NCBI RefSeq assembly: GCF_025602895.1
Contig: NW_026516296.1
Location: forward strand, 62,001 to 126,000
Source of the DNA: Polychytrium aggregatum
Taxonomy: Eukaryota > Chytridiomycota > Chytridiomycetes > Polychytriales
Reading direction: 5' to 3'
DNA: 64,000 nucleotides
Each line of letters starts with the position of its first letter. Position 1 is the first letter of the stretch. The translations under genes were made by a program, and so were the position numbers. Shown in pieces: positions 63,146 through 64,000 of the stretch. The notes below the pieces were generated by a model. That model had not been told where the DNA came from and ran no database searches. It was given only the letters and a program-made list of their open reading frames with translations.

Positions 63146-64000
63146 CTAAGCCAGTCCGAATCCGGTTCCGCATTCTGAAATGGCTGTGAGCAGACTGGAC
63201 CGCAGCTGCTCGTACGACTCGTACTGGGGGAGATCGATTTGGTTGAAGCTGCCGACACGGGCAAAGCAAAAGTTGTGTCAGAACATCTTTGGCCAGACTC
63301 AACTCGACTCAACTCGATGGCATTTCGAGCACACGACAATCCTCGCTCTGCTGGGTTCAAGAGGGACCCCATGGCGATCGTGCTAGCCCCAAACACGCGC
63401 TGAGACCCGAGCTGCTTACCAAGTGTGCGCCGAGGGCAGCCGCAATGTTGACGAAAAGTCCTTGTGGATCTGGAACTTTTGGATGCCGTTCGAGCCCTGG
63501 ATGTGCGCAAAGCCTTCGAGCGGGATCTTGGACGTGCCGGTGGCAAACTGGATGAGTTTGGCTCGCTCCTCCTGGGTGAAGCTGCGCACAGCCCGCCAGA
63601 ACCACTGGATCTGTGGTGAAGCCGGGGTGTAGTTCTGGTACTCGGTGTTGTTTTTCCAATCATCGATGTCGATGTCAGGCAGCCCCGAGATGAGGAGCTC
63701 GAGCTCTTGCTCGTTCATGATCTTGACCAAATCCCGGGGAATGATTTCGTGGAAGCCGGCCAGGAAGGCGTTGATCTGCTGCTGGATGGCCACAACCAGG
63801 CGCTGCTGGGCCGTCAGAGTGACGTATTCGTGTTTGTTCGTGTCGGTCACGGGGATGCTGTGGCCGTTTTCCTTGAGGTCGACGACCTTGTGGATACCAA
63901 ACTCGTCCGTTTCGTAGCTGAAGGTCAGGTCGAGCACGTCGGTGATGTCGTTCGACAGGATCCACTCGAAGGACTTGTAGAGCTCAGGATCAATCGCCTC
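63146..64000 (-). CDS. TOM1: HECT-type E3 ubiquitin ligase, C-terminal end (Tom1/HUWE1 type), partial
   Basis: Only the last two exons are in the window: one that enters at 64000 and ends at 63420, and the last, 63248-63146. They give 227 residues, the C-terminal two-thirds of a HECT domain. The stretch [17 protein letters not shown] followed by [12 protein letters not shown] is close to the Tom1/HUWE1 group. The C-lobe holds [31 protein letters not shown] and KFQIHK, and the active site [20 protein letters not shown]; the end is TGFGLA. The catalytic cysteine codon is split by the last intron (TG/C), and the splice restores the invariant HTCFN. The gene's N-terminal part, expected to be very long, lies beyond the window. 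Confidence 0.95.

Overview
The window is nuclear DNA of a eukaryote with short, dense introns, most probably a flag-bearing zoosporic (chytrid-like) fungus. The gene set is fungal in character: a Pol I subunit A49 that aligns along its whole length with the yeast protein, a Clr4/SUV39-type methyltransferase, DOT1, INO80, DCP1, SEC20, a canonical eEF1A and an RPP38/POP3-type RNase P protein. One gene carries repeated tubulin-binding p25-alpha/TPPP signatures, which are associated with flagellated cells. No prokaryotic, viral, plasmid, CRISPR or recognisable transposon gene was found. The organism is inferred; there is no rRNA to confirm it.

Layout. Positions 1-8.0 kb: a mitochondrial glutaredoxin-like protein, RAB7/YPT7 (minus), a divergently transcribed degenerate Rab-like GTPase (plus), and RPA49 (minus). 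8.6-20.98 kb: a SNIP1-type FHA splicing protein (plus), a TPPP-like protein (minus), eEF1A (plus), an EF-hand gene that appears to carry a CAP-Gly domain (plus), a U5 snRNA gene with a TATA box (plus), and a WBP4-like U1-type zinc-finger protein (minus). 21.4-29.3 kb, all minus: a SUV39/Clr4-type H3K9 methyltransferase, ribosomal protein eL32, a doubtful small membrane ORF, an RPP38/POP3-like protein, and a tail-anchored inositol polyphosphate 5-phosphatase. 29.9-40.8 kb: DCP1 (plus), then WRAP53/TCAB1, SEC20, a MAPEG protein and a DNAJB-type J protein (all minus). 41.1-54.2 kb, plus: ARP4 followed directly by INO80. 55.6-64 kb: an intronless F-box-like/ankyrin-like protein (plus), DOT1 (minus), and the 3' end of a Tom1/HUWE1-type HECT ligase (minus, cut by the window edge).

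Genes are mostly broken by introns of about 50-400 bases. I rebuilt most exon chains by hand, requiring splice dinucleotides, phase continuity and agreement with family motifs. Where all exons are listed the phases close exactly. INO80, DOT1, TPPP-like, RPP38-like and WRAP53 keep some uncertain exons. At least three introns use GC-AG ends.

Functional themes: chromatin (CLR4-like, DOT1, INO80, ARP4), splicing and RNA metabolism (U5, SNIP1, WBP4-like, DCP1, RPP38-like, WRAP53), and trafficking or signalling (RAB7, Rab-like, SEC20, 5-phosphatase). ARP4 is a known subunit of INO80-type complexes and lies immediately upstream of INO80 on the same strand. The other pairings look like chance neighbourhood. 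The least ordinary items are the EF-hand/CAP-Gly composite, the TPPP-like repeat protein, the degenerate Rab-like GTPase, the histidine-rich SEC20 tail and the GC-AG introns. I do not see evidence of a wholly new multi-gene system.
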